Numbered from the stretch's first letter, positions 1 to 8,912 are shown. The stretch: 64,000 nt of DNA from Cysteiniphilum halobium (GCF_003574425.1 NZ_KZ984540.1:87341-151340), one strand, 5' to 3'. Numbers and translations: made by a program. The notes: generated by a model from the letters alone, not told the origin.

Positions 1-93
1 GAGGCGCTTAAGGGCTTTGATTATGATGGTTATGTCTTTAATCCAGAGTTTTCGCGTGACAAATCATTTTGTTTTACTCGAGTCAAACCATGA
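1..93 (+). CDS. C-terminal end of an unidentified gene (partial)
   Basis: An open frame enters the window in frame 1 and ends at a TGA at 91-93. The visible 30 residues include GFDYDGYVFNPEF and end in FCFTRVKP. The stop codon overlaps the ATG of rlmH (ATGA at 90-93), so the two genes are probably translationally coupled. I do not recognise the family from this tail. RsfS (ribosome silencing factor) often precedes rlmH in other bacteria, but the residues seen here do not let me claim it. Confidence 0.6.
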   Translation, partial: EALKGFDYDGYVFNPEFSRDKSFCFTRVKP

Positions 94-560
94 AGATTAA
101 ATTACTTGCCTTAGGTGAGAAAATGCCTGCGTGGGTGCAAGAGGGTGTTAATGAATATCAAAAACGATTAACCGGATCCTCAATTCAGCTACAAGTTATT
201 GAATTACCAATTGCCAAGCGTACAAAAACGGGCTCTGTTGATGCTTGGTTGGCACAGGAGGCGAAAACAACATTGTCCAAACTAAATGAGCAGGATCATT
301 TGGTTATTTTAGATGTACAGTCAAAGCTTATCAGCACTGATGCGTTTGCGCAAAGAATGGAAAGCTGGCAGCAAAATACGCCAAATATTGCGATTTTAAT
401 CGGAGGTCCAGATGGTATCGATGATTCGATTAAGCGCTTAGCAAAGGAGAAAATCTCTCTCTCGAAGATGACGTTCCCACATCCGCTGGTACGCATTATT
501 TTTGTTGAGCAGATCTATCGCGCGTGGACAATTTTACAAGGTCATCCTTATCACAAATAG
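90..560 (+). CDS. rlmH: 23S rRNA (pseudouridine1915-N3)-methyltransferase RlmH
   Basis: RlmH is a small SPOUT methyltransferase that methylates pseudouridine 1915 in helix 69 of 23S rRNA on assembled 70S ribosomes, using SAM. The 156-residue product matches the family length (E. coli 155). It begins MKIKLLALGEKMPAW, has the SAM-knot motif ILIGGPDGID, and ends with HPLVRIIFVEQIYRAW and HPYHK, the signature C-terminus. I chose the ATG at 90 rather than an in-frame TTG at 69, because 90 gives the conserved N-terminus and an ATGA overlap with the upstream stop. The 3' end overlaps the convergent gene at 551-850 by 10 bp. Confidence 0.96.
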   Translation: MKIKLLALGEKMPAWVQEGVNEYQKRLTGSSIQLQVIELPIAKRTKTGSVDAWLAQEAKTTLSKLNEQDHLVILDVQSKLISTDAFAQRMESWQQNTPNIAILIGGPDGIDDSIKRLAKEKISLSKMTFPHPLVRIIFVEQIYRAWTILQGHPYHK

Positions 561-850
561 CGAATTGCTGAGAAATAATGATGAAATATGTTTAATACAT
601 TCTCAGGGTTTTGTTCGCATTCCTCATAAATGAAATCAAGGTTTTTAGGAAAATGTAAAATCTTCTTTTTGGTAACAGACTCAAGCCAGCCGTGGATATT
701 AAGCTCTTCAGGGTAGGTTGCTGACATTTCAAGATAGCTAAAGGTAATACCATCATCTGAATAAGAAATATAGATGATTGTTAGTTGTCCTTTGTGATCT
801 CGGATTTTGATCGGTAGTTTGAGGGTATCATCTTCGTTAGCTAACTTCAT
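551..850 (-). CDS. Hypothetical protein, 99 residues
   Basis: I do not recognise this small protein. It is predicted soluble: no signal peptide or membrane segment, mixed charge, rich in aromatics near the C-terminus (FIYEECEQ, NIFHHYFSAIRYL). The ATG at 848-850 has a purine-rich stretch (GAAAGA) a few bases upstream. It runs tail-to-tail with rlmH and overlaps its end by 10 bp, and it lies downstream of the tRNA-Asp gene on the same strand. The size and sensible start make it a plausible real gene, but nothing indicates a function. Confidence 0.5.
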   Translation of the reverse strand: MKLANEDDTLKLPIKIRDHKGQLTIIYISYSDDGITFSYLEMSATYPEELNIHGWLESVTKKKILHFPKNLDFIYEECEQNPENVLNIFHHYFSAIRYL

Positions 851-961
851 ATATCTTTCAGTGATTTACTATTGGGTTAAAGTCTAACAGGTATTTTAAT
901 ACATGCAAATTAAGCAATTATCTTAAGTGGGTGTATGTCTGAAAAAAACATCTAGATATCT

Positions 962-1038
962 TGGCGGAATGGACGGGACTCGAACCCGCGACCCCCTGCG
1001 TGACAGGCAGGTATTCTAACCAACTGAACTACCACTCC
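962..1038 (-). tRNA. tRNA-Asp (anticodon GTC)
   Basis: The minus strand folds into a 77-nt cloverleaf. The acceptor GGAGTGG pairs with CCATTCC. The discriminator is G, as usual for tRNA-Asp, and CCA is encoded. The anticodon stem-loop CCTGCCTGTCACGCAGG carries GTC. The D and T arms follow the E. coli tRNA-Asp pattern closely. It lies 8 nt downstream of tRNA-Thr and is probably transcribed with it. Confidence 0.97.
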
Positions 1039-1046
1039 GCTTTTGA

Positions 1047-1122
1047 TGGTGCCGACACCAGGACTTGAACCCGGAACCTGCCGATTACAAGTCGGCTGCT
1101 CTACCAGTTGAGCCATGTCGGC
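1047..1122 (-). tRNA. tRNA-Thr (anticodon TGT)
   Basis: A 76-nt cloverleaf on the minus strand starts GCCGACA and ends with the pairing TGTCGGC, discriminator A and an encoded CCA. The anticodon loop CTTGTAA inside the stem GCCGA/TCGGC gives TGT, reading ACN Thr codons. It is the first gene of a tRNA-Thr/tRNA-Asp unit. A consensus-like sigma70 promoter (1134-1161, minus strand) lies directly upstream. Confidence 0.97.
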
Positions 1123-1133
1123 GACAGAAAGGA

Positions 1134-1161
1134 ATTCTATAGATTTCCGATTAGATGTCAA
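1134..1161 (-). promoter_or_regulatory. Sigma70-type promoter of the tRNA-Thr/tRNA-Asp unit
   Basis: On the minus strand, a perfect TTGACA (1156-1161) is followed after 16 bp by TAGAAT (1134-1139). The expected start site lies only a few bases before the tRNA-Thr 5' end at 1122, typical of stable-RNA genes. An inverted repeat ATTAGA...TCTAAT (1150-1155 and 1164-1169) straddles the -35 hexamer. Confidence 0.7.
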
Positions 1162-1195
1162 CGTCTAATTTTTAAAAATAATGAAATATTTGCTG

Positions 1196-1247
1196 TACCC
1201 ATCACAAATCATGTTGTGGTGTTCGGTGTTGAGGAAGTTTTTGATTC
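1196..1247. repeat. Partial copy of the dispersed TACCCATC palindromic repeat
   Basis: The sequence TACCCATCACAAATCATG and the following bases, ending in GAAGTTTTTGAT, match one end of the 168-bp element at 39138-39305 read on its reverse strand, where the end is TACCCATCGTAAATCATT followed by the same GAAGTTTTTGAT at about the same distance. Only about 50 bp is present, just past the stop codon of the sialic-acid-type transporter gene. Confidence 0.6.
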
Positions 1248-1259
1248 CATGCTAGCTGT

Positions 1260-2765
1260 TTAGGTAATTTTGTTATTCACTATGGGCTCATCAACGGTTG
1301 CATATGTTAAGCCTGTCACTGTTTTGGATGTGCGAAAAATAAAACTCAGTAAATAACTTAAAAACACACTGGAGAGTACACCAACAAGTCCATAGTACAT
1401 GAAATAAATCTCAGTTTGTTTCACAAAATAAAGAATAATAACACTGATGAGTACCGCACAAAATACGGCATTACCACTAACGCGCTTGGAGAATATACCG
1501 ATAATAAACGCGCCTGCAATCGGTCCACCAAATAAGCCTAAAATGGACTGAAAGAAAATCTGTAGGTGTGCCTGATTGGTTATCGTCATATACAGCGCAA
1601 TGAGGGTACCAATAACTCCAGCAATAATAATTACAAATCTTGCGATTAGTACGGCTGTTTTTTCTGATGTGTTTTTAAAAAAACGTTCGGTGATGTCGGT
1701 AACGAAACACGCAGATATACTGTTTAAGCTGCTTGAAATCGTTGATTGTGCTGCAGCAAAAACGGCAGCGATAATAAAGCCTGCAATGCCAATTGGCATT
1801 TGTGTCACAATAAAATAAGGTACGATAGAGTCAAGATTAAAACCCGCTGGTAAATCAGCACTATGCTGTTGATAGTAAATAAAAAGTAAGGTGCCCATGC
1901 CAAAGAAGATGAAAATAACTAAGAAAGCAAGTTTGGCATTTAAATAGATAGCTTTGTTTGTTTCATTAATATCTTTTGTTGCATTGTATCTTTGTACAAC
2001 ATCTTGACTACCAATATATTGATAAAGACTGTTAAAGATTCCCCCAATAAAGATACCAATAATTGTCGCATGGAATAGACTCAGATCAAAATTACTTCTT
2101 GTTAATAGCTTCCCCGTGGCAATAGCGTGGTATATTTCATGCCCGGGATTATGGATTTTAGCAATCAAGAAAACGATGATTAATAGCGCGCCGCCTAAGA
2201 GCAGAATGCCTTGAATAACATCAGCCCAAATAACGCCTTCTATCCCACCTAAAAAAGTATAGATAATACATAAAACACCAATGGAAACCGCTAAAAAAAT
2301 AGGGTTGATATTGATTACAGATTCGAGAGCTAAAGTTGGTAAATACAGTACAATCGCAACACGGAAAATATGAAAGATCATAAACACAATACTGCCAAGT
2401 AAACGCATTTTGACATTAAAACGATATTCTAAATACTCATAAGCGCTCGTCACTTTAAGCTTTCTAAAGAAGGGTACAGCAAAAATCACCACAAGAGGTG
2501 CAATTGCAACAATAGCTAAGTTATTAAAACCTATTACCCAGTTTTGGCGATAAGCAAGTGCTGGAATTGACATAAAAGTGATCGCACTTAGTGTGGTTGC
2601 AAAGATACTAATGCCGACAGCCCAGCCTGGAACGCGACCTCCTGCCTTAAAGAAGTTATCTGTATCCTTGCCGCTACGCTTTGAGAAATAAATACCAACG
2701 ACAAGCATGCCAAGTAAATATATGATCAACACGCAATAGTTGACTATGCCTAGCTCTATTTTCAT
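1260..2765 (-). CDS. Sodium:solute symporter, probable sialic acid transporter
   Basis: This 501-residue polytopic membrane protein belongs to the SSS family (Na+-coupled symporters, about 13 helices). It carries the N-terminal GGRVPGWAVG region, the ITFMSIPALAY segment, GGIEGVIWADVIQG, and FAAAQSTISSSLNS near residue 340. These segments resemble the Na+/Neu5Ac symporter SiaT of Proteus as I recall it. The adjacent nanA-like gene 52 bp upstream on the same strand supports import of N-acetylneuraminate, although SSS members also carry other solutes. The ATG at 2763-2765 gives the expected N-terminus. It is probably co-transcribed with the lyase gene under the LacI-type regulator. Confidence 0.85.
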   Translation of the reverse strand: MKIELGIVNYCVLIIYLLGMLVVGIYFSKRSGKDTDNFFKAGGRVPGWAVGISIFATTLSAITFMSIPALAYRQNWVIGFNNLAIVAIAPLVVIFAVPFFRKLKVTSAYEYLEYRFNVKMRLLGSIVFMIFHIFRVAIVLYLPTLALESVININPIFLAVSIGVLCIIYTFLGGIEGVIWADVIQGILLLGGALLIIVFLIAKIHNPGHEIYHAIATGKLLTRSNFDLSLFHATIIGIFIGGIFNSLYQYIGSQDVVQRYNATKDINETNKAIYLNAKLAFLVIFIFFGMGTLLFIYYQQHSADLPAGFNLDSIVPYFIVTQMPIGIAGFIIAAVFAAAQSTISSSLNSISACFVTDITERFFKNTSEKTAVLIARFVIIIAGVIGTLIALYMTITNQAHLQIFFQSILGLFGGPIAGAFIIGIFSKRVSGNAVFCAVLISVIILYFVKQTEIYFMYYGLVGVLSSVFLSYLLSFIFRTSKTVTGLTYATVDEPIVNNKIT

Positions 2766-2817
2766 GTTTACACTCCAGTGTTTAGTCTGCGATTTAGCTT
2801 TTGTAACGATTTAAGAT

Positions 2818-3684
2818 TTAGAAATACTGTGCCTTGAGTTCTTTTAGCTCATTGCGTCTTTTATCATTGATCGATTTAAATGGTTTTTTGCATACCCCTG
2901 CACCTACACCATGAAGATTAAGCATTGTTTTAAGCGATTGAAAGAAGCTCTCTTTTAGCAAGCTAGAAATGATGTCATTGCATTCGTTTTGCAGTTTACG
3001 TGCTTGTTGTAATTGTCCGTTATCAACAGCTTCTAATATACCACGAGCGCGAGCGCAGTTGATGTTATAGGTGCTACCAATGGTGCCGTCAATCCCAATA
3101 GCTGCGCAGGGTAACAACAGTTCATCAAAACCGCAGTAGATCATCTTATTCGTAAACTGATGGCGCAATCGCTCTAATAAAAACAAATCAGCTGCGGTGA
3201 ATTTCACCCCAATAACGTTTTTAATTGCAAAAAGTTCAGCAAATTGCTCAAGACTCATGTTTACGCCTGTGAGCATGGGAATACTATATATTACTAGTTT
3301 ATTATTGATGGCATGTGCAATTGATTGATAGTAGTCTTTGACTTCAGCGAAATCAAATTTGTAATAAAATGGTGTCACAGCTGAAATTGCATCATAACCC
3401 AATTCAGTGGCATATTGCCCAAGTTCAATTGCTTCTTGCAGATTAGGTGAGCCGATTTGTGCAATCAAGGTGACTTTATTCTTAGTCTCGTCTTTGGTGA
3501 TACTAAATACTTTTTTCTTTTCAGCAGTTGAGAGCATAAAGTTCTCGCCAGTACTACCGCCAACATATAAGCCGTCAACTTTTTGGACATCAATGTTAAA
3601 GCGAATAATTTCCCTTAGTCCACCTTCATCAATGTTGCCTTGTTCATCAAATGCCACCATAAGGGCTGAAAATATGCCTTTCAT
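2818..3684 (-). CDS. nanA: N-acetylneuraminate lyase
   Basis: NanA is an aldolase of the DapA/NAL superfamily that cleaves N-acetylneuraminate to N-acetylmannosamine and pyruvate. The 288-residue TIM barrel has GLYVGGSTGE (residues 38-47), the catalytic Tyr in VIYSIP (Y133), the Schiff-base Lys in GVKFTA (K161), and GTIGSTYNI. YVGGSTGE and AVTPFYY favour NAL over dihydrodipicolinate synthase, and the transporter neighbour agrees. The start at 3682-3684 has GAGGTA just upstream. No nanE, nanK or nag gene follows, so ManNAc must be processed by enzymes encoded elsewhere. The 95-bp leader contains an operator-like palindrome. Confidence 0.9.
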   Translation of the reverse strand: MKGIFSALMVAFDEQGNIDEGGLREIIRFNIDVQKVDGLYVGGSTGENFMLSTAEKKKVFSITKDETKNKVTLIAQIGSPNLQEAIELGQYATELGYDAISAVTPFYYKFDFAEVKDYYQSIAHAINNKLVIYSIPMLTGVNMSLEQFAELFAIKNVIGVKFTAADLFLLERLRHQFTNKMIYCGFDELLLPCAAIGIDGTIGSTYNINCARARGILEAVDNGQLQQARKLQNECNDIISSLLKESFFQSLKTMLNLHGVGAGVCKKPFKSINDKRRNELKELKAQYF

Positions 3685-3746
3685 TTTTTTACCTCATTTT
3701 AATGTTTTGTGTTATTCATTTTTTGAATTTTATGATTTTCCATCGT

Positions 3747-3764
3747 AGTATTCGCACGAACATT
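3747..3764. promoter_or_regulatory. Operator-like site upstream of nanA
   Basis: AGTATTCGCACGAACATT, in the gap between the LacI-type regulator and nanA, matches the perfect palindrome at 4794-4811 in 14 of 18 positions, including the half-site GAACATT. Placement upstream of the catabolic genes fits repression by the neighbouring regulator. Confidence 0.6.
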
Positions 3765-3779
3765 ATGGTGAAAAATTTT

Positions 3780-4781
3780 TTATGCTAAGTTTTCTTTATA
3801 AATAATCTCACTTTTGACTAATACGTTATGCTTAAAATCAAGATATTCACCATGTAGAGTCAAAAACAAATGTTTAGCGGCAAGATAGCTTTGTTCAATA
3901 TGATTCTCTTTAACACTTGCTAAAATATATCCTTGTTTGATAAGTTGTTTGATACTGCTACTCATGCCATTACTTATAATGTACAAGTGAATATCAGGAC
4001 GTTTTTTATTTACTGCAGTAACAATTTCTGCAAGATAGCGACTGCTGTAAATTGCTTTGACGTTATCGGTAAGATATTTATCTATGAGGATGTCAGTACT
4101 TTGCAAGATATGGTCAAAATAAATGGGACCCTCAGTAGAGATATTTCTTGTTTTAGCTTCGCTACAAAATCCTTGTAGGTATTGCTTAGAGGAAATGTTG
4201 TCGCTTTCAGTATCAAGTATCAGTACTTTTTCATTATCGCGTAGCAAGGGGGACAGAATATTTGCTGTGATTTTTCCTGACTTAACATAATTGCTACCAA
4301 TATGTGCGATATGCTTTGAGATTGGGATGTCTAACGTCATAAATTTGATGTTGGCATTTTGTTGAATGATTTGATTCACTTGGTTTTTATGCTGTGGAAT
4401 GATGATAATGCCGTCAGGAGACTCTTGCTCGATCGTCTTTTGCAATAGTTTGATCTGTTTATCAGGCGCATTGATATCTGTCTTAATAATCTTGAGAGAG
4501 AAATTGTAGTTTTTAAACTCATTTATGGCTTTTGTTAGACCGTTAATCATTTCTAAACAATAATCTTCATTGATTGATTCAATGAGGAAAGCATAAATTT
4601 TTTTAGGTGTCTTACTGGCTAATGAACTACCAATAAGATTTTTTTGATAACCTAGTTTTTTTGCCAGTGCAATAACCTTTTCACGCGTCTGAGGTTTAAT
4701 GCTAGCATTACCTGCTAAGGCGCGTGCAACTGTTGTGCGTGATAAATGGAGTTGTTTGGCAATATCTTCTTGGGTGATCAT
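3780..4781 (-). CDS. LacI-family transcriptional regulator
   Basis: The 333-residue product has an N-terminal LacI helix-turn-helix (TQEDIAKQLHLSRTTVARAL), the hinge/minor-groove region GYQKNLIGSSLA, and a periplasmic-binding-protein-like sensor domain. I place the start at the ATG of MITQED (4779-4781). An upstream ATG would add 14 residues, but that stretch contains the palindrome 4794-4811, which is better explained as an operator in the 5' leader, implying autoregulation. It lies immediately upstream of nanA and the symporter on the same strand, so the likely ligand is sialic acid or a breakdown product. That is inference from context. Confidence 0.88.
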   Translation of the reverse strand: MITQEDIAKQLHLSRTTVARALAGNASIKPQTREKVIALAKKLGYQKNLIGSSLASKTPKKIYAFLIESINEDYCLEMINGLTKAINEFKNYNFSLKIIKTDINAPDKQIKLLQKTIEQESPDGIIIIPQHKNQVNQIIQQNANIKFMTLDIPISKHIAHIGSNYVKSGKITANILSPLLRDNEKVLILDTESDNISSKQYLQGFCSEAKTRNISTEGPIYFDHILQSTDILIDKYLTDNVKAIYSSRYLAEIVTAVNKKRPDIHLYIISNGMSSSIKQLIKQGYILASVKENHIEQSYLAAKHLFLTLHGEYLDFKHNVLVKSEIIYKENLA

Positions 4782-4793
4782 ATATTCTATTTC

Positions 4794-4811
4794 AATGTTC
4801 GCGTGAACATT
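4794..4811. promoter_or_regulatory. Palindromic operator in the leader of the LacI-type regulator
   Basis: AATGTTCGCGTGAACATT has perfect 7-bp arms (AATGTTC/GAACATT) around GCGT, the size and symmetry usual for LacI-family operators. It lies 12 bp upstream of the chosen regulator start, and a near copy sits upstream of nanA at 3747-3764. Confidence 0.65.
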
Positions 4812-4910
4812 AAGGTAAATCAATAAGTTGCACGTGTCAAATGTTTGTGTAAATTAAATACATTTTTATGTTTTACGTTACTTATTCGTTTTGTGTGGTG
4901 TATTAGGAAT

Positions 4911-4932
4911 TTATATTTTTTTTATATTTCCC
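4911..4932 (+). promoter_or_regulatory. Possible KdpE-binding site upstream of kdpF
   Basis: An AT-rich block, TTATATTTTTTTTATATTTC followed by CC, lies about 90 bp before kdpF. Its layout (TTATA, T-run, TATA, then C residues) resembles the KdpE operator of E. coli kdpF as I remember it. The gap 4812-5018 is otherwise AT-rich with no clear gene. This is a weak resemblance. Confidence 0.3.
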
Positions 4933-5018
4933 AACAAAAGTCCTATCGAATTTTTATTCTATCCACCAGTACAATTTAGCTTGAGCAATTATTGTCAACA
5001 TTAAGCGAGGTGTTTCAG

Positions 5019-5099
5019 ATGACAATATTTTCAGGTGTAGTAATGGCTGTATTAGCGATTTATATGATTATTGTTTTAATTTTCCCAGAGCAGTTTTAG
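5019..5099 (+). CDS. kdpF: K+-transporting ATPase small subunit KdpF
   Basis: A 26-residue single-helix peptide (MTIFSGVVMAVLAIYMIIVL, then IFPEQF) precedes kdpA by 8 bp. Size, hydrophobicity and position match KdpF, the stabilising subunit of the KdpFABC complex. A GAGG sequence (5007-5010) sits 8 nt before the ATG. Confidence 0.9.
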   Translation: MTIFSGVVMAVLAIYMIIVLIFPEQF

Positions 5100-5107
5100 G
5101 TAAAAGT

Positions 5108-6820
5108 ATGTATCACAATATTTGGTTATTCATTATTTTTATTGGTGCAGTACTAGCTCTCACCAAGCCCTTAGGGGTATATATTTACAATGTTTATCAT
5201 GGACGAAGAACGTTTTTAGATTGGTTTGCTTCACCACTTGAGCGTGGGTATAGCAAATTAATCGGTGCTAACCTTAATAAAGAGCAAAGCGCTAAACAGT
5301 ATTTATTGAGTCTGTTCATGTTTTCAGCATTTGTGCTTTTGTTTGTATTTACTATGTTGATGCTGCAAGCCTTTTTGCCCTTAAACCCACAGCATATTGA
5401 GAATATGACCTGGCATCAGGCATTTAATACCGCAGTAAGCTTTATCTCAAATACCAATTGGCAGAGCTATTCCGGTGAAACTGGTGTCAGTTACTTATCA
5501 CAGATGTCAGCATTAGCTGTGCAAAATTTTGTGTCAGCAGCAGTGGGGATATCGGTGGCTATCGCTTTATTTCGTGGCATTGCGAGAAGTAATGAAGCAA
5601 CGATTGGTAATTTCTGGTCAGATTTGGGCAAGGCGATTTTTTGGATCTTATTACCGCTTTGTATCGTCATTACGATGGTTTATATATTGCAAGGGGTGCC
5701 ACAAAATTTAATGTATTACGTGCATGTGCACACCTTATCAGGCGCTGAACAAATTATCCCGCAAGGTCCTGTGGCATCACAAGAGGCGATTAAATCACTT
5801 GGGACTAATGGTGGTGGTTTTTTTAATGCTAATTCGGCACATCCTTATGAAAACCCGACGGCATTAACCAATTTTATTCAAGTATTAAGTATCTTTGCCA
5901 TTGGCGCTGCGTTGACCTATACCTTTGGTAAATGGGTAGGAAACACCAAACAAGGTTGGTTCATTTTGTCGGTGATGGGCGTGTTATTTATAACCTCATT
6001 AACTGTAATGACTTATGCTGAATTAAAAGGCATGCCAAATCCACAGAGTGCACATATTGCTGATATCTATGGACAGTCTGGGCATTTAGCTAATCTTGAA
6101 GGTAAAGAGATGCGCTTTGGCATTTTCCAATCGACGCTTTATAACACGGTGTCAACATCAGCTTCAGACGGTGGTGTCAATAGCATGTTGGATAGCTACA
6201 CACCGATTGGTGGAGCAGTAGCATTGGTCAATATGGCGCTTGGTGAAATTATTATCGGTGGTGTTGGCACGGGGATGTATGGCTTTTTACTATTTATGTT
6301 ATTAAGCGTTTTTATTGCATCATTAATGGTTGGAAGGATCCCAAGTTTACTAGGTAAACGCATTGAAGGCACACAAATGAAGTGGGTGATGCTTGGTGTG
6401 CTTATCTCTCCATGTTGTGTGCTTGTATTTACTGCAATTGCTGCCGTGTTACCAAGTACTTATGCAAGTCTTACTAATACAGGTGCACACGGTTTTAGCG
6501 AGATCTTATATGCTTACACGTCTGCGGCTAATAATAATGGTAGCGCGTTTACGGGCTTAAATGCCAATACATTATTTTTTAATGTCACCCTTGGTATAGC
6601 AATGTTATTAGGGCGCTTTGTGACTATTGCTGCGGTGATTATGCTTGCAGGCAGCTTGGTTGCAACAAAACGTGCCACGGATCAAGCCGGTTATAGCTTA
6701 CTGTCAACAACAAGTGTTTTATTTGGCGTATTGGTGTTATTTACCATTTTGATCGTCGGAGGTCTTACTATTTTTCCGGCGTTGTCACTGGGGCCGATTC
6801 TTGATTATGTTACGTTTTAA
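5108..6820 (+). CDS. kdpA: K+-transporting ATPase subunit KdpA
   Basis: KdpA is the K+-selective, channel-like subunit of the high-affinity KdpFABC pump in the inner membrane. The 570-residue polytopic protein is close to the family length (E. coli 557). It contains the four selectivity-loop regions: TNWQSYSGE, GTNGGGFFNANSAHPYENP, SDGGVNSMLDSYTPIGG and NNNGSAFTGLNANT. It is followed 12 bp later by the kdpB region and is part of a kdpFABCDE transcription unit. Confidence 0.97.
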   Translation: MYHNIWLFIIFIGAVLALTKPLGVYIYNVYHGRRTFLDWFASPLERGYSKLIGANLNKEQSAKQYLLSLFMFSAFVLLFVFTMLMLQAFLPLNPQHIENMTWHQAFNTAVSFISNTNWQSYSGETGVSYLSQMSALAVQNFVSAAVGISVAIALFRGIARSNEATIGNFWSDLGKAIFWILLPLCIVITMVYILQGVPQNLMYYVHVHTLSGAEQIIPQGPVASQEAIKSLGTNGGGFFNANSAHPYENPTALTNFIQVLSIFAIGAALTYTFGKWVGNTKQGWFILSVMGVLFITSLTVMTYAELKGMPNPQSAHIADIYGQSGHLANLEGKEMRFGIFQSTLYNTVSTSASDGGVNSMLDSYTPIGGAVALVNMALGEIIIGGVGTGMYGFLLFMLLSVFIASLMVGRIPSLLGKRIEGTQMKWVMLGVLISPCCVLVFTAIAAVLPSTYASLTNTGAHGFSEILYAYTSAANNNGSAFTGLNANTLFFNVTLGIAMLLGRFVTIAAVIMLAGSLVATKRATDQAGYSLLSTTSVLFGVLVLFTILIVGGLTIFPALSLGPILDYVTF

Positions 6821-6865
6821 TCTTTTAGATCATTGATATTTTTTTATAGTTTGGAGTTTATGAAA

Positions 6866-8902
6866 ATGGCACATCAAAATGGATCAATCTTTTCAAAAGC
6901 ATTAATCATGCCGGCGATTAAAGCGGCATTTATAAAGTGTAATCCTAAAGAGATGTATCGCAATCCGGTGATGTTTTGTGTTTATGTCGTCACGATTCTA
7001 TGTTCACTATATCTAGTGCAAGCTTTTATTAGTGGTAAAGAGATTGGCTTTACATTGCAAATCACTTTATGGTTATGGATAACCCTGTTATTTGCCAATT
7101 TTGCTGAGAGTATTGCCGAGGGTAAAGGCAAGGCGCAAGCAGATAGTCTACGTGCCACGAAATCACAATTAAGTGCCAGGCGTTATAATGAGAGTGGTGA
7201 GATTGAAGTGCTTGCTGCTGAGTTATTACGTGCAGGTGATATTGTCTTGGTGCAAACCGATGATTTTATGCCGGCAGATGGTGAGGTGATCGAAGGCATT
7301 GCGACTATTGACGAGTCGGCAATTACCGGAGAGTCGCAACCGGTTGTCAGAGAAGCAGGCTCTGATAGCTCAGCCGTCACGGCAGGCACTAGAGTAATTT
7401 CTGATGAAATCAAAATTCGTGTTACCTCTAATCCAGGTGAGAGCTTTTTGGATAAGATGATTTCTTTGGTAGAAAATGCCAAGCGTTTAAAAACGCCGAA
7501 TGAAATTGCTTTAACGATTTTATTATCAGGGTTGACGTTGATTTTTATCATTGCTGTTTGTTCATTATATGAAATGGCGCAATTTAGTCATGTAACACTA
7601 TCTGTTGTTGTATTGATTGCTTTATTTGTGACTTTGATTCCAACAACGATTGCAGGGTTATTGTCCGCGATTGGTATCTCGGGGATGGATCGCTTGATGA
7701 AAACCAATGTTGTTGCACTTTCTGGGCGTGCTGTCGAGGCTTCGGGAAATATTGATGTATTGCTGTTGGATAAAACCGGTACGATCACACTGGGCAATCG
7801 ATTTGCCACAGCGTTTTTAGTCATTAATGGTGTTAGTGAACGTGACTTAGCCTATGCCGCATGGTTGTCATCATTAGCCGATGAGACGCCAGAGGGTAAG
7901 TCTATTGTCAAGCTTGCCGAAAAACGCTTTGGCTTTAAGCGTGAAGATATTGATTTAGCTCACGCGCAGATGATTCCATTTTCAGCCTATACGCGGATGA
8001 GTGGGATTGATTATAACGCGTTTAATATTCGTAAAGGTGCGGTAAGTGCCATTACCAAGCATTTGGGTAATCACTTGCCAGATACCGTAAGTCCTAGCTT
8101 TATCTTGATGGTTGAACGTATTGCTGAAGAAGGGGGGACACCATTGGCAGTTTGTCAAAATAGTGAATTATTGGGTGTGATTTATCTTAAAGACGTGATT
8201 AAACCCGCGATAAAAGAGAAGTTTGATGAGTTAAGAAAAATGGGGATTAAAACGGTGATGATCACGGGGGACAATCCTTTAACCGCAGCGGCAATTGCTG
8301 CTGAAGCTGGCGTTGATGACTTTATCGCACAAGCTTCACCGCAAGATAAACTGGACTACATCAAAAAGGTGCAAAAAGAAGGCAAAACAGTGGCAATGTG
8401 TGGCGATGGTACCAATGATGCGCCAGCTTTAGCACAAGCCGATGTAGGGGTTGCGATGGCAAGTGGCACAACCGCAGCACGTGAGGCGGGCAATATGGTG
8501 GATTTGGATTCAGACCCTAAAAAGCTGATTGATATCGTGCGCATTGGTAAGCAGATTCTGGTGACGCGTGGCGCGTTGACAACCTTTAGTATCACCAATG
8601 ACGTTGCTAAGTATTTTGCGATTATTCCTGCGTTATTTGTGACAAGTTTCCCAAGCTTAAATGCACTTAATATCATGCATTTACATTCACCGGTGAGTGC
8701 CATCTTATCGGCAGTGATCTTCAATGCCCTCATTATCGTATTTTTGATTCCGATGGCATTGGTTGGTGTTAAAAATGTTAGTATTAGTGCACATAAGCTT
8801 CTTAAAAGAAATTTATTACTATACGGCTTAGGTGGCATTTTAGTGCCATTTATCGGCATTAAATTAATCGATATGATCATCACAGCCGTGGGCTTAGTAT
8901 AG
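6866..8902 (+). CDS. kdpB: K+-transporting P-type ATPase subunit KdpB
   Basis: KdpB is the P-type ATPase subunit that energises K+ uptake through KdpA. It has the phosphorylation motif DKTGTIT with the aspartate at about residue 302, the actuator motif TGES, the nucleotide-binding KGA segment, and the hinge [11 protein letters not shown]. The chosen ATG at 6866 gives 678 residues and lies 9 nt after GGAG (6853-6856). An ATG at 6860 is equally in frame and possible. An upstream TTG is unlikely. Confidence 0.96.
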   Translation: MAHQNGSIFSKALIMPAIKAAFIKCNPKEMYRNPVMFCVYVVTILCSLYLVQAFISGKEIGFTLQITLWLWITLLFANFAESIAEGKGKAQADSLRATKSQLSARRYNESGEIEVLAAELLRAGDIVLVQTDDFMPADGEVIEGIATIDESAITGESQPVVREAGSDSSAVTAGTRVISDEIKIRVTSNPGESFLDKMISLVENAKRLKTPNEIALTILLSGLTLIFIIAVCSLYEMAQFSHVTLSVVVLIALFVTLIPTTIAGLLSAIGISGMDRLMKTNVVALSGRAVEASGNIDVLLLDKTGTITLGNRFATAFLVINGVSERDLAYAAWLSSLADETPEGKSIVKLAEKRFGFKREDIDLAHAQMIPFSAYTRMSGIDYNAFNIRKGAVSAITKHLGNHLPDTVSPSFILMVERIAEEGGTPLAVCQNSELLGVIYLKDVIKPAIKEKFDELRKMGIKTVMITGDNPLTAAAIAAEAGVDDFIAQASPQDKLDYIKKVQKEGKTVAMCGDGTNDAPALAQADVGVAMASGTTAAREAGNMVDLDSDPKKLIDIVRIGKQILVTRGALTTFSITNDVAKYFAIIPALFVTSFPSLNALNIMHLHSPVSAILSAVIFNALIIVFLIPMALVGVKNVSISAHKLLKRNLLLYGLGGILVPFIGIKLIDMIITAVGLV

Positions 8903-8912
8903 GAGAATGGTT

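Noticed and set aside
952..1161. A 69-codon open frame on the minus strand across the tRNA genes
   Set aside because: It is translated tRNA-Thr and tRNA-Asp sequence; the RNA folds are clear and the peptide has no support.
7183..8883. Long minus-strand open frames opposite kdpB
   Set aside because: They are shadows of the well-conserved kdpB frame, with no starts or motifs of their own.
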